From Inquilinus limosus_F (GTDB lineage Bacteria > Pseudomonadota > Alphaproteobacteria > DSM-16000 > Inquilinaceae), in NCBI RefSeq assembly GCF_051487185.1, contig NZ_JAHVDK010000019.1, positions 62,001 to 126,000 on the forward strand: 64,000 bases of DNA, written 5' to 3'. Positions 41,866 to 50,421 of the stretch are shown one piece after another. Every line of letters starts with the position of its first letter. Position 1 is the first letter of the stretch. The position numbers and the translations under genes are program-made. The notes under the pieces are model-generated. The model was given only the letters and a program-made list of their open reading frames with translations. It was not told the DNA's origin and did not search any database.

Positions 41866-41881
41866 GATAATACGTATTATC
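41866..41881. promoter_or_regulatory. Probable LacI operator of the FAD oxidoreductase/ABC operon
   Basis: GATAATACGTATTATC is a perfect 16-bp palindrome with a central CG, striking in this GC-rich context. It lies 12 bp upstream of the LacI start codon at 41854, thus within the leader or promoter of the minus-strand operon. Confidence 0.8.
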
Positions 41882-42012
41882 AGGAACGATAGCGGCATCC
41901 CGCTCCCGGGTCAATCGGCCGGATCCGGTCCGCACATCGAGGCAGGCCGAACCAGACGCTGCCCGGAGGCGCTTGGCTTCCGGCGGACGGGCGGAACCGG
42001 CATCATGGTTCG

Positions 42013-42474
42013 ATGAAGACTCGTCCGCTCCAGATCGTCGACGTCGACGGCGGCACGGCCGATCTGGCCGTCGCCCTGCTGGCGCGCTTCTTTCGCGAGG
42101 AGGGATTCGCCACATCCGACTCCGTGATCGCCCGCAGCGTCCGGGATATGATCGTGGACCCGCATCACTGGGTCGGGCTCGCCCGGCTCGACGGGACGGC
42201 GGTCGGCGTCGTCACCGTCACGACCATGATCTATGTGGAGGGCGGCCGCCTCGGCGAGATCGGCGATCTGTATGTCCTGCCGACCGCGCGGCGAAAGGGT
42301 ATCGCGGCCGCCCTGATCGCCGCGGCCACCGCCAAATGCACGGTGATGGGCTGTTCGGAGGTCTTCGTGATGGTCACCCCGGACGGCGAAGCCCGGCACG
42401 GGCTGGAACGCTTCTATTCCCGCTTCGGCTTCGCGTGGGACGGCCGGAGGCTGCTGTCCCGGCGCCTCGGCTGA
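42013..42474 (+). CDS. GNAT-family N-acetyltransferase
   Basis: A 153-residue acetyltransferase. The acetyl-CoA loop is in IGDLYVLPTARRKGIAAALIAAATA (motif A, R/Q-x-x-G-x-G/A). The N-terminal part VALLARFFREEGF and C-terminal GLERFYSRFGFAWDGRRLL are typical of the fold. Acceptor substrate unknown. It stands alone, between the divergent LacI gene and a convergent SDR gene eight bases from its stop. Confidence 0.88.
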   Translation: MKTRPLQIVDVDGGTADLAVALLARFFREEGFATSDSVIARSVRDMIVDPHHWVGLARLDGTAVGVVTVTTMIYVEGGRLGEIGDLYVLPTARRKGIAAALIAAATAKCTVMGCSEVFVMVTPDGEARHGLERFYSRFGFAWDGRRLLSRRLG

Positions 42475-42482
42475 TCTTCGCG

Positions 42483-43235
42483 TCAGAACCCGAGCCCGCC
42501 ATTGATCTGCAGGATCTCGCCGGCGAGGAAGGAAGCTCGGTCCGAGGCCAGGTACAGCACCGCCTCGGCCACATCCTCCGGCGTGCCCTCGCGGCGCAGG
42601 GGCGTCCGCTCCACCACTGCGGCCCGGCCCTGCGGGGTATTGAAGACGTCGTGGAAGCGGGTGCCGATCAGCCCGGGGGCGACACCGTTCACCCGGATGC
42701 CGAGCGGTCCGACCTCCTTGGCCAGGGCGCGGGTGTAGGTCGCAACCGCCCCCTTGGTCGCGGCGTAGTGCGAGGCGCCGGGGCCGCCGCCGTCGGAGGC
42801 GGCCAGCGACGACATGGTGACGATAGCGCCTGTGCGGCGCGGCTCCATCGAGCGCAGCGCCGCCTGGCAGCACAGGAAGGTGCTGGTCAGGTTGACCGCG
42901 ATCGCCCGGTGCCAGAGGTCGAGCGGCGTGTCGACGCAGCGGCTGCGCTGCAGCAGGCCGCCGGCATTGGCGAAGAGGACGTCGAGCGGCCCGAGCTCCC
43001 GCTCCGTCCGGGCGAAGACCTCCGCCACCTCCTCCGGCCGGGTCAGGTCGGCCTGCAGCGCCAGGGCCTTCGTGCCGTCCTTCGACAGCTCCGCCGACAG
43101 TGCCGCCGCCTCGTCCCGGCTGGTGGTGTAGGTGAAGGCGACCCTGGCGCCGGCCTGGGCGAAGGCGCGGGTCGTCGCCCCGCCGATACCGGAGGCACCG
43201 CCGGTGACGAGCACGACCTTGTCCTGGAAGCTCAT
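42483..43235 (-). CDS. SDR-family oxidoreductase
   Basis: A 250-residue classical short-chain dehydrogenase. The cofactor loop TGGASGIGGATTRAFAQAGA, the LFANAGGLLQRSR block, catalytic Ser in VTMSSLAASDGGG and YAATKGAVATYTRAL (Tyr and Lys) are present, and ASFLAGEILQINGGLGF closes it. It resembles the FabG/gluconate-5-dehydrogenase-like group; the substrate cannot be deduced. The ATG at 43235 follows AAAGGATCTTCC. A palindromic repeat separates it from the dehydrogenase gene upstream. Confidence 0.9.
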   Translation of the reverse strand: MSFQDKVVLVTGGASGIGGATTRAFAQAGARVAFTYTTSRDEAAALSAELSKDGTKALALQADLTRPEEVAEVFARTERELGPLDVLFANAGGLLQRSRCVDTPLDLWHRAIAVNLTSTFLCCQAALRSMEPRRTGAIVTMSSLAASDGGGPGASHYAATKGAVATYTRALAKEVGPLGIRVNGVAPGLIGTRFHDVFNTPQGRAAVVERTPLRREGTPEDVAEAVLYLASDRASFLAGEILQINGGLGF

Positions 43236-43293
43236 GGAAGATCCTTTCGGTGGGCGGCAGTGAGGCCGAGACACGGCATGTCCATGCCTGAAC

Positions 43294-43379
43294 CGTCATT
43301 GCGAGGAGGCGAAGCCGACGAAGCAATCCAGGGGCCACGCCAAACGGCCCTGGATTGCTTCGCTGCGCTCGCAATGACG
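43294..43379. repeat. Dispersed palindromic repeat, CGTCATTGCGAG type, copy 2
   Basis: The arms CGTCATTGCGAG (43294-43305) and CTCGCAATGACG (43368-43379) match those at 15223-15306 exactly, and the neighbouring GAGGCGAAGCCGACGAAG and ATTGCTTCGCTGCG segments are also shared. The middle differs. It occupies most of the 168-bp gap between two minus-strand genes. Confidence 0.88.
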
Positions 43380-43403
43380 GCTCTTTTCATGGGTCTGCCA
43401 GCG

Positions 43404-44426
43404 TTACGCCATCGTCGCGAGCATCGCCGGCGTTACCCGGTGGCGCAGCGGCTCTCCGGCCAGGAAGCGGCAGATCTCGTCGACCGTGGTCGCCCCCTGC
43501 CGCCGGTGCGAATCCGCGCTGTGGCCGGCGGCATGCGGCGACAGCACGACATTCGGCAGGCCGCGGAACGGGCTATCGGCTGGCAGCGGCTCCTGGTCGA
43601 AGACGTCGAGCGCCGCGGTGAAGCGGCCGGTGCGCAGGGCGGCCAGCAGCGCCGCCTCGTCGATCAGCGCCGAGCGGGCGGTGTTGATGAACAGGCAGCC
43701 GTCGCGCAGCCGGGCGAGCTGGGCCGCGCCGATCATGTGCCGCGTCTCCGGCAGCGCCGGCGCGTGCAGCGAGACGATGTCCGAGGCGCCCAGCAGATCG
43801 TCGAGGCCGGCGCGCTCGACCCCGAGCTCCGCCGCCTTTTCGGCTGAAAGATAAGGGTCGGAGACCAGGATGCGGGCGCCGAAGGCCCTGAACAGCCGGA
43901 TCACCAGCCGGCCGACATAGCCGGCGCCGACGATGCCGACCGTCTGCGCCCCCAAGAGCCGGCCGAGACAGCGCCGGCGCAGCTCGAACCAGTCCTCACC
44001 AGCCTTCATCCCGGAGTCGTGCCGGTGCGGCTCGCGCAGGATCGACAGGCATTGGGCGATCACGAACTCGGCCACCGATTCCGCGATGTTCACCGCGGCA
44101 TGAGAGACCTGGATCCGGCCGCTCTCGATCGCCGCGGCGGGCACCAGGCGGCGGACGCTGCCGGCGGAATGGGCCACCAGCGCGAGGCCCGGCCGGGCCG
44201 CCAGCACTTCGTCGCCGATCGGCGGCGTGCCCCAGCCGGTCAGCGCCGCGACGGCGCCGTCGAGCAGCCGGGGCAGATTGTCCGCGGTCAGCTCGCCCGG
44301 CCCTGGCGCCCGTACCGTGGCGGCGGCCGCGAGCCTCTCCTCCGCCTCGGGCGGGATCATCTGCGCCCGCATCTCCGGCGTCAGCAGCAGAGCCACCACC
44401 GGCTGTTGTCCCGGTCCTGTCGACAT
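43404..44426 (-). CDS. D-2-hydroxyacid dehydrogenase family protein
   Basis: A 340-residue NAD-dependent dehydrogenase of the phosphoglycerate/glyoxylate reductase family. The nucleotide loop is GIVGAGYVGRLVIRLFRAFGARILVSDPY (about residues 155-185). The catalytic Arg lies in FINTARSALIDEAAL, the Glu in VFDQEPLPADSPF and the His in VLSPHAAGHS. It would interconvert a 2-keto acid and its 2-hydroxy acid. It lies 35 bp after the SDR gene at 44462-45190, in a LacI-led minus-strand operon. Confidence 0.9.
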   Translation of the reverse strand: MSTGPGQQPVVALLLTPEMRAQMIPPEAEERLAAAATVRAPGPGELTADNLPRLLDGAVAALTGWGTPPIGDEVLAARPGLALVAHSAGSVRRLVPAAAIESGRIQVSHAAVNIAESVAEFVIAQCLSILREPHRHDSGMKAGEDWFELRRRCLGRLLGAQTVGIVGAGYVGRLVIRLFRAFGARILVSDPYLSAEKAAELGVERAGLDDLLGASDIVSLHAPALPETRHMIGAAQLARLRDGCLFINTARSALIDEAALLAALRTGRFTAALDVFDQEPLPADSPFRGLPNVVLSPHAAGHSADSHRRQGATTVDEICRFLAGEPLRHRVTPAMLATMA

Positions 44427-44461
44427 CGGCGATCCGCTCCCTCCGGTTTGTTTCTCTGCCG

Positions 44462-45190
44462 TCAGCTCCGGCTCGGCTGCAGCACGATCTCGGCGACATG
44501 GGCGCGCGGCGGCAGCGCCATGACGAACAGGCAGGCGGCGGCGACATCCTCCGGCTGCAGCGCCGCCCGGCGCGCCTCCGGCGGCACCGGCACCGGGCGC
44601 TTGTCGAGCAGCGGCGTGTCGGTCATGCCGGGCAGGATCACGGTCAGGCGCAGGCCGTTCTCCCGCTCCTCCTCCATCACCGCATGGGACAGCGCCAGCA
44701 CCCCGGCCTTGGCCGCCTGATAGGCGGCGCCGGAACGGTCGGGCTTGCGCGCCGCGACCGAGGAGATGTGGATGATCAGCCCCTGCTTGCGGCGGCGCAT
44801 GCCGGGCACGACGGCACGGGTCAGGTTGAAGGCGGCGTTGAGGTTGACGTCGACCATGCCGGCCCAGATGTCCGGCGTCAGCTCGCCGAAGGCCCGGCGG
44901 ACGATGTTGGTGCCGACCGAGTTGACCGCGATGTCGATGGCCCCGGCATGCGGCGCTAACGCCACGTCCAGCGCGGCCGCATCGGTGGCATCCGCCGCGA
45001 CCACGGCGGCCGGTCGGTCCGGCGCAATATTGCGGATCTCCGCCGCCACGGCGTCCAGCCGCGCCCGGTCGCGGCCGAGCAGCAGCAGCGAGCCGCCCTC
45101 CCGCGCCGTGGCCAGCGCCGTCGCCCGGCCCATGCCGCTGCCGGCGCCGGCGACCAGGATCGTCCGGCCGGAAAGCACACCCGCCATCAT
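44462..45190 (-). CDS. SDR-family oxidoreductase
   Basis: A 242-residue short-chain dehydrogenase. It shows VAGAGSGMGRATALATAREGG, VNSVGTNIVRRAFGELTPDIW, the catalytic Ser in IHISSVAARKPDRSG and YQAAKAGVLALSHAVMEEE (Tyr and Lys). This subgroup lacks the usual VDGG C-terminal block and ends in a short ALPPRAHVAEIVLQPSRS, like the serine/3-hydroxy-acid SDRs. Start ATGATGG overlaps the LacI stop, and an AAGGAGTCCG site precedes it. Confidence 0.88.
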   Translation of the reverse strand: MMAGVLSGRTILVAGAGSGMGRATALATAREGGSLLLLGRDRARLDAVAAEIRNIAPDRPAAVVAADATDAAALDVALAPHAGAIDIAVNSVGTNIVRRAFGELTPDIWAGMVDVNLNAAFNLTRAVVPGMRRRKQGLIIHISSVAARKPDRSGAAYQAAKAGVLALSHAVMEEERENGLRLTVILPGMTDTPLLDKRPVPVPPEARRAALQPEDVAAACLFVMALPPRAHVAEIVLQPSRS

Positions 45191-46239
45191 CGGACTCCTT
45201 GCTTCGGCGGCGCCGTCGAGGCCCGCACGATCAGCTGCGGCATGGCGCTGACATGCGCCTCCTGCCCCGCATCGGTGCCTTCAAGCACCCGGATCAGCGC
45301 CCCGACCGCCGCCTCCGCCATCGGGGCCAGCGGCTGGCGCACCGTGGTCAGCGCCGGATGCGCGATCGCCGCCAGATCGATGTCGTCGAAGCCGACGATC
45401 GAGAGGTCGCCGGGGATCGAGGCGCCGAGGTCTCGGGCGCCGGCATAGGCGCCCATCGCATACATGTCGTTGACCGTCAGCACCGCGCTCGGCGGGTCGT
45501 CGCGGCTGAGCAGCTCGCGGATGCCGATGCGGCCGAGCTCCGGCCCCTCGGTGTCGCCGTAGCCGCCGATGCCGGCGCCCTGCCAGACCAGGCCGGGGTC
45601 GAGCGCGAGCCCCGCCTTCGCCATCGCCGCCCGCAGCCCCTCGAGCCGGCCCACCCGGCTCGCGGTCCGGATCGGACCCGAGAGGAAGCCGATGCGGCGG
45701 TGGCCGATGCCGATCAGGTGCTGCCCGGCCAGCCGGGCGCCGAGCTCGTTGTCGACGCTGACGCTGCAGGCCACCACCTCCTCCGCCCCCTGGCCCTTGC
45801 GGTCGAAGGCGGCGACCACCAGGCCGCGGCGGGTCAGATGGGCGATGTGGTCGAAGGACAGCGGCGAGGAGCTGAAGATGACGCCGCGCACGCCCGAGGC
45901 CAGCAGCGTCTCGGCATAGCGGGCCTCGAGCTGCGGGTCGCGCTCGGCATTGCAGAACAGCACCTTGTAGCCGAGGGCGGTGGCCGCGCGCTCGACCTTG
46001 TGCGCCAGCGCGCCCCAGAACGGGTTGGCGACCGAGGGCACGATCAGCCCGATGGTCCGGTTTCGGCCGGACTTGAACTGCTGGGCCAGCGCGTTGGGGG
46101 TGTAGCCGAGCTCCTCGATCGCCCGCAGCACCCGTGCCTTTGTCTCGGCCTGCATGCGGTCGTGCCGGCCGTTCAGCACGTTCGACACCGTGCTGGCCGA
46201 GACGCCCGCCGCCCGCGCCACGTCGAGAATGCTCGCCAC
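45187..46239 (-). CDS. LacI-family transcriptional repressor
   Basis: A 350-residue repressor with a GTG start. The helix-turn-helix is ILDVARAAGVSASTVSNVLNGRHDRM, then the hinge ELGYTPNALAQQFKSGRNRTIGLIVPSVANPF. It is the first gene of a minus-strand operon with an SDR and a 2-hydroxyacid dehydrogenase, and divergent from an ABC importer operon at 46460. It therefore may link import with oxidation of the same compound. Two CG-centred palindromes in the spacer are candidate operators. Confidence 0.92.
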   Translation of the reverse strand: MASILDVARAAGVSASTVSNVLNGRHDRMQAETKARVLRAIEELGYTPNALAQQFKSGRNRTIGLIVPSVANPFWGALAHKVERAATALGYKVLFCNAERDPQLEARYAETLLASGVRGVIFSSSPLSFDHIAHLTRRGLVVAAFDRKGQGAEEVVACSVSVDNELGARLAGQHLIGIGHRRIGFLSGPIRTASRVGRLEGLRAAMAKAGLALDPGLVWQGAGIGGYGDTEGPELGRIGIRELLSRDDPPSAVLTVNDMYAMGAYAGARDLGASIPGDLSIVGFDDIDLAAIAHPALTTVRQPLAPMAEAAVGALIRVLEGTDAGQEAHVSAMPQLIVRASTAPPKQGVR

Positions 46240-46264
46240 GATCCCTTGAGCCTACCCGTTCAGT

Positions 46265-46276
46265 ACAACGTTTTAT
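46265..46276. promoter_or_regulatory. Candidate LacI operator near the repressor start
   Basis: The run ACAACGTTTTAT lies about 26 bp upstream of the GTG start of the LacI gene and contains AACGTT with a central CG. With the preceding T, five of six half-site pairs match. Confidence 0.4.
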
Positions 46277-46370
46277 CACGAATAGCGCCGGCCCGGCGCC
46301 GCTGTCAAACGGCCGATCAGCGGATCAGGTGAAAGCTGCGAAAAGTCTCCGTGTTGACTCACTCGGCGAT

Positions 46371-46392
46371 GTTGGTGTTACGTTGCACCAAC
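46371..46392. promoter_or_regulatory. Probable LacI operator upstream of the ABC operon
   Basis: The inverted repeat consists of GTTGGTG (46371-46377) and CACCAAC (46386-46392) around TTACGTTG. The dyad is centred on a CG and nine of eleven pairs match. It starts 11 bp after a TTGACT box (46354-46359) and ends 67 bp before the binding-protein start, so a bound repressor would overlap the promoter. No convincing -10 box was identified. Confidence 0.55.
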
Positions 46393-46459
46393 CGAGCATC
46401 AACGAGCCGGTCATGGCGAGGGCGCGGCAAGCGCCCCGCCGCTCAGGGGAGGACCCGAC

Positions 46460-47752
46460 ATGTCCAGGAGACTCAATCGACGCGACGCCCTGCGGCACGG
46501 CGGTGCGCTGCTGGGAGGAATGGCCCTGGCGGGCCTTGCCCCCCGCGCGTTCGCCCAGGCCCCGGCCCGCATCCGCTTTGGCGGCTATGTGGAGTCGCAG
46601 GAGCAGCTGAAGCAGACGCTGGCGACGCTGCAGGCCTATACCGACCGCAATCCGGGGGTCGAGATCGTCCCGGAATTCACCAGCTTCAGCGCCTTCACCG
46701 ACAAGCTGGCGACCGAGGCCGCAGGCGGCAACGCGCCCGACATGTTCAGCGTCAATGTCGATCTTCTGGGCGAATATGCCCGGCGCGGGGTGCTGACGCC
46801 GCTGAACCCGTGGATCCCGAAGCCGCTCGACCTGTCCGACTATGTCGACGGCGCAATCAAGGCCGGCACGCTGAAGGGCCAGCTCTACGCCGTGCCGAAC
46901 GATTGCATCGCCCCGGCGATCACGCTCAAGCCCGGCGTGTTCGAGGAGTCGGGCGTGCCCCTGCCCGACCAGATGTGGACCTGGGAGCAGATGGCCGAGA
47001 CGGCGGTCGCGATCAGCAAGGAGAAGGGCCCGCGCTTCTGGGGGCTGGAGGATGCGGGGGCGAACTACATCCCCTGCGACATCTTCCTGCGCAGCCGCGG
47101 CAAGTCGATGTTCACGCCGGAGCGGCAGTTCGGCTTCGGCCGCGAGGACATGGCCGAATGGTTCGCCTATTGGGCCCGGCTGCGCGAGGCCGGCGGCGTC
47201 CCGCCCGGCGAGGTGCAGGCGCTGGCAACCGGCGACGACCTGGCCCTGACCGGCCTGATCTCCGGCCGCACCGCGATGTTCCCGTCGCTGACCGACAACT
47301 TCACCGGGCTGCAGGCACTGACCGAGGACGAACTGGCGCTGCACATGCTGCCGAACGGCTTCCAGGGCGGGACGCTGGAGCAGCGCCACTACACCTATGC
47401 CGGCAACTCCACAGGCCTCTGGTCGAAGTCGCCGCACAAGGACCGGATGATCGACATCATCCACTTCATGCATTTCGAGCCGGCGGGGATCGAGCTGTAC
47501 TACCGCGGCAGCGGCATGGTGCCGGCCTCGAAGTCCGGGCGGGCCGCGCTGGCGAAGGAGGGCACCGACGCCGACCGCAAGATCCTCGCCTATATCGACC
47601 TGCTGCAGCAGAACCCGGCGCCGCCGCGCTATCCGGGTGTGACCGGGATGTCGGGCATGCTGCGCCGCGCCAATGAGGCTGTGGCCTTCGGCAAGATGAC
47701 GCCGCAGCAGGCCGCGGACCAGTTCATCGGCGAAGCCAAGGCGCGGCTGTGA
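46460..47752 (+). CDS. Sugar ABC transporter substrate-binding protein with twin-arginine-like signal
   Basis: A 430-residue family-1 binding protein. The N-terminus LNRRDALRHGGALLGGMALAGL is twin-arginine-like, with cleavage near RAFAQA (residue about 34). The mature protein begins PARIRFGGYVESQEQLKQTL and has GGNAPDMFSVNVDLLGEYARRG and FKVPNDC-like AVPNDCIAPAIT. A GGGGAGGACCCGAC site precedes the ATG. It starts an ABC operon with two permeases and a TIM-barrel isomerase-like protein, whose relation to the divergent LacI operon suggests a common substrate. Confidence 0.91.
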   Translation: MSRRLNRRDALRHGGALLGGMALAGLAPRAFAQAPARIRFGGYVESQEQLKQTLATLQAYTDRNPGVEIVPEFTSFSAFTDKLATEAAGGNAPDMFSVNVDLLGEYARRGVLTPLNPWIPKPLDLSDYVDGAIKAGTLKGQLYAVPNDCIAPAITLKPGVFEESGVPLPDQMWTWEQMAETAVAISKEKGPRFWGLEDAGANYIPCDIFLRSRGKSMFTPERQFGFGREDMAEWFAYWARLREAGGVPPGEVQALATGDDLALTGLISGRTAMFPSLTDNFTGLQALTEDELALHMLPNGFQGGTLEQRHYTYAGNSTGLWSKSPHKDRMIDIIHFMHFEPAGIELYYRGSGMVPASKSGRAALAKEGTDADRKILAYIDLLQQNPAPPRYPGVTGMSGMLRRANEAVAFGKMTPQQAADQFIGEAKARL

Positions 47753-48657
47753 GGCGGCGGGGCGTCGGCACCACGGCGGAGCAGAACGGCGCCGCCTTCC
47801 TGTTCCTGGCGCCGTGGATCGTCGGCGCCCTGTGCCTGACGCTGGGGCCGATCCTGGCGTCGCTGTACCTGTCCTTCACCAGCTACGACCTGTTCAACCC
47901 GCCGGCCTGGGCCGGGCTGCACAATTACCAGCGGCTGCTGTTCGAGGACCCACGGTACCTGCAGGCGGTCAAGGTCACCTTCAGCTACGTGTTCCTGTCG
48001 GTGCCGCTGAAGCTGGCCTTCGCCCTGGCCGTGGCGGTGATGCTGAACCGGGGCATCGCCGGGCTCGGGATCTATCGCGCCGTCTACTACCTGCCCTCGC
48101 TGCTGGGCGGCAGCGTGGCCGTCGCTATCATGTGGCGGCAGATCTTCAGCTATGACGGGCTGATCAACCATGTGCTGCTGTGGTTCGGCATCGACGGGCC
48201 GAGCTGGATCTCCAACCCGGATACCGCGCTCTACACCCTGGTCAGCCTGGCGGTGTGGCAGTTCGGGTCGCCGATGATCATCTTCCTGGCCGGCCTCAAG
48301 CAGATCCCGCAGGACCTGTACGACGCCGCGGCGGTGGACGGCGCGGGACCCGTTACCCGCTTCTTCCGGATCACCTTGCCGCTGCTGACGCCGATCATCT
48401 TCTTCAACTTCGTGATGCAGATGATCGGCGCGTTCCAGGCCTTCACCCCGTCCTTCATCATCAGCAACGGCACCGGCGGGCCGGCGGATTCGACGCTGTT
48501 CTACACGCTCTATCTCTATGAGCAGGGCTTCACCCATTTCCAGATGGGCTACGCCTCGGCCATGGCCTGGATCCTGGTCGGCATCATCGCGACGGCGACC
48601 GCGGTCGCCTTCCTGTCCGCCCGCTGGTGGGTGCATTACGGGGACGAGGAGCGATGA
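47749..48657 (+). CDS. Sugar ABC transporter permease, MalF type
   Basis: A 302-residue inner-membrane subunit. Starts with GTG overlapping the binding-protein stop (GTGA at 47749-47752). Helix 1 is AAFLFLAPWIVGALCLTLGPI; the EAA loop QDLYDAAAVDGAGPVTRFFR is around residues 190-210; the C-terminal helix precedes ARWWVHYGDEER. No ATPase gene lies in the operon. Confidence 0.93.
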   Translation: MRRRGVGTTAEQNGAAFLFLAPWIVGALCLTLGPILASLYLSFTSYDLFNPPAWAGLHNYQRLLFEDPRYLQAVKVTFSYVFLSVPLKLAFALAVAVMLNRGIAGLGIYRAVYYLPSLLGGSVAVAIMWRQIFSYDGLINHVLLWFGIDGPSWISNPDTALYTLVSLAVWQFGSPMIIFLAGLKQIPQDLYDAAAVDGAGPVTRFFRITLPLLTPIIFFNFVMQMIGAFQAFTPSFIISNGTGGPADSTLFYTLYLYEQGFTHFQMGYASAMAWILVGIIATATAVAFLSARWWVHYGDEER

Positions 48658-49553
48658 CGGCGGCGCCGGCGCGGGACGAGGGGCGGATGGCGGCGGGCTC
48701 GCAAGGGCTGCCCTTCTGGCTGGCCGACGTCCGGCCGAAGCGGATCCTGGTGCATCTGGCGCTGATCGCCGGCGCCGTGGTGATGATCTATCCGCTGCTG
48801 TGGCTGGCCAGCAGCTCGGTCAAGCCGTCGACCCTGATCTTCTCCGACCCCGGCCTGTGGCCGGCCAGGCTGCGGCTGCAGAACTACGCCGACGGCTGGC
48901 GCGGCGCCGCCCTGCCCTTCAGCGTGTTCTTCGGCAACTCCTTCATCATCTCGGTGCTCGCCGTCATCGGCAACGTCCTGGCCTGCAGCCTGGTGGCCTA
49001 CGCCTTCGCCCGGCTGAACTTCCGGTTCAAGCGCACGCTGTTCGCGCTGATGTTGGGCACGATCATGCTGCCGCTGCACGCGACGCTGATCCCGCAATAT
49101 GTCCTGTTCCTCAAGCTCGGCTGGGTGAACACGATCCTGCCTCTCGTCGTGCCGAAGTTCCTGGCCGCCGACGCCTTCTTCATCTTCCTGATGGTGCAGT
49201 TCATCCGCGGCATCCCGCGCGAGCTGGACGAGGCCGCGGCGATCGACGGCGCCGGGCCGTTCCGGATCTACCGGTCGATCATCCTGCCGCTGATGAGCCC
49301 GGCCCTGGTCACCACCGCGATCTTCTCCTTCATCTGGACCTATGAGGATTTCCTGACGCCGCTGGTCTACCTGACCGACATGGCGTCCTACACCGTGCCG
49401 CAGGGGTTGCGGCTGTTCATGGCCTCGACCGGCGTCTCCGCCTGGGGGCCGATGCTGGCGATGTCGCTGCTGTCGCTGGTGCCGCTGTTCGTCCTGTTCC
49501 TGGTCTTCCAGCGCCGGCTGATCGAGGGCATCGCCACCACCGGCCTGAAATGA
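48654..49553 (+). CDS. Sugar ABC transporter permease, MalG type
   Basis: A 299-residue inner-membrane subunit. The ATG at 48654 forms an ATGA overlap with the first permease. It has a longer cytoplasmic N-terminus (about 35 residues), helix 1 LVHLALIAGAVVMIYPLLWLA, the EAA loop RELDEAAAIDGAGPFRIYRS near residues 195-215, and ends EGIATTGLK. Confidence 0.93.
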   Translation: MTAAPARDEGRMAAGSQGLPFWLADVRPKRILVHLALIAGAVVMIYPLLWLASSSVKPSTLIFSDPGLWPARLRLQNYADGWRGAALPFSVFFGNSFIISVLAVIGNVLACSLVAYAFARLNFRFKRTLFALMLGTIMLPLHATLIPQYVLFLKLGWVNTILPLVVPKFLAADAFFIFLMVQFIRGIPRELDEAAAIDGAGPFRIYRSIILPLMSPALVTTAIFSFIWTYEDFLTPLVYLTDMASYTVPQGLRLFMASTGVSAWGPMLAMSLLSLVPLFVLFLVFQRRLIEGIATTGLK

Positions 49554-49570
49554 CAGCCTTCGGAGGAGAG

Positions 49571-50407
49571 ATGGCCGAGACGATCCTGATCGTGTTCACC
49601 AAACCCTGGACCTGTCCGCTGCCGCAGCTGGCCGACACGGTGGCGGAGCTGGGCCTGCAGGGCGTGGAGCTGCCGGTGCGCCCCGGCTATCAGGTGACGC
49701 CGGAGACGGTGGCGACAGGCCTGCCGGCCGCGGCGCGTACTTTGGCCGAGCGCGGCCTCGAGATCCGCAGCGTCGCCGGGCCGATCGACGAGGCCACCAT
49801 CGCCGCCTGCGGCGAGGCCGGGGTGCCGATCATCCGCATCTGCGTGGCCGTCGACATGGCGATCGGCTTCCGCGCCACGGTCGAGGCGTATCGCCGGCAG
49901 TTCGACGCGCTGATCCCGGCGCTGGAGCGCCACGGCGTGACCATCGGCATCCAGAACCATTCCGGCCTGCAGATCGGCAGCGCCGCGGGGGTGCTGCACC
50001 TGATCGAGCCCTACGACCCGAGGCATGTCTGCGCTGTGCTGGACATGGCGCATTGCGCCGTGGCCGGCGAGCCGACGGCGCTGGCGGTCGACATTCTGGC
50101 CGACCGGATGCGCGGCCTGGCCAATTTCAAGAGCGCCTATCACCGCCGCGTCAACGGGCCGGAGGAGGAAGCGGTGTACAAGGTGCACTGGACCACGCAT
50201 CAGCACGCCGGCTATTCCTGGCGCGAGTACGTGCGGTGCCTGCGGCAGATCGGCTTCTCCGGCGCCTTCTGCCTGCCGGCCGAGTACAGCCATCCGAGCG
50301 GCCAGGGCCAGCGCATGGGCGATGACGTGCTGCCCTTCCTGCGCAGCGACATCGCCTTCCTGAAGGCATTGCTCGCCGAACAGGGCTCCGCCGGCGCCGT
50401 GGCGTAG
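49571..50407 (+). CDS. Sugar phosphate isomerase/epimerase-like TIM-barrel protein (AP_endonuc_2 family)
   Basis: A 278-residue xylose-isomerase-like TIM barrel. It begins ETILIVFTKPWTCPLPQLADTVAELGLQGVELP and has VTIGIQNHSGLQIGS, AVLDMAHCAVAG and ANFKSAYHRR at positions where family metal ligands occur. A CLPAEYSHPSG segment near the C-terminus supplies a last acidic ligand. Family members isomerise or epimerise keto-sugars. The ATG at 49571 has a perfect GGAGGAGAG site; the frame is also open from an ATG at 49550 overlapping the permease stop. It is the last gene of the ABC operon. Confidence 0.85.
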   Translation: MAETILIVFTKPWTCPLPQLADTVAELGLQGVELPVRPGYQVTPETVATGLPAAARTLAERGLEIRSVAGPIDEATIAACGEAGVPIIRICVAVDMAIGFRATVEAYRRQFDALIPALERHGVTIGIQNHSGLQIGSAAGVLHLIEPYDPRHVCAVLDMAHCAVAGEPTALAVDILADRMRGLANFKSAYHRRVNGPEEEAVYKVHWTTHQHAGYSWREYVRCLRQIGFSGAFCLPAEYSHPSGQGQRMGDDVLPFLRSDIAFLKALLAEQGSAGAVA

Positions 50408-50421
50408 GACGCCGGCCTTCC

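Noticed and set aside
46408..46440. GGTCATGGCGAGGGCG resembling the CGTCATGGCGAG repeat
   Set aside because: Only one arm is present, with no complementary partner nearby, so it is not counted as a repeat copy.
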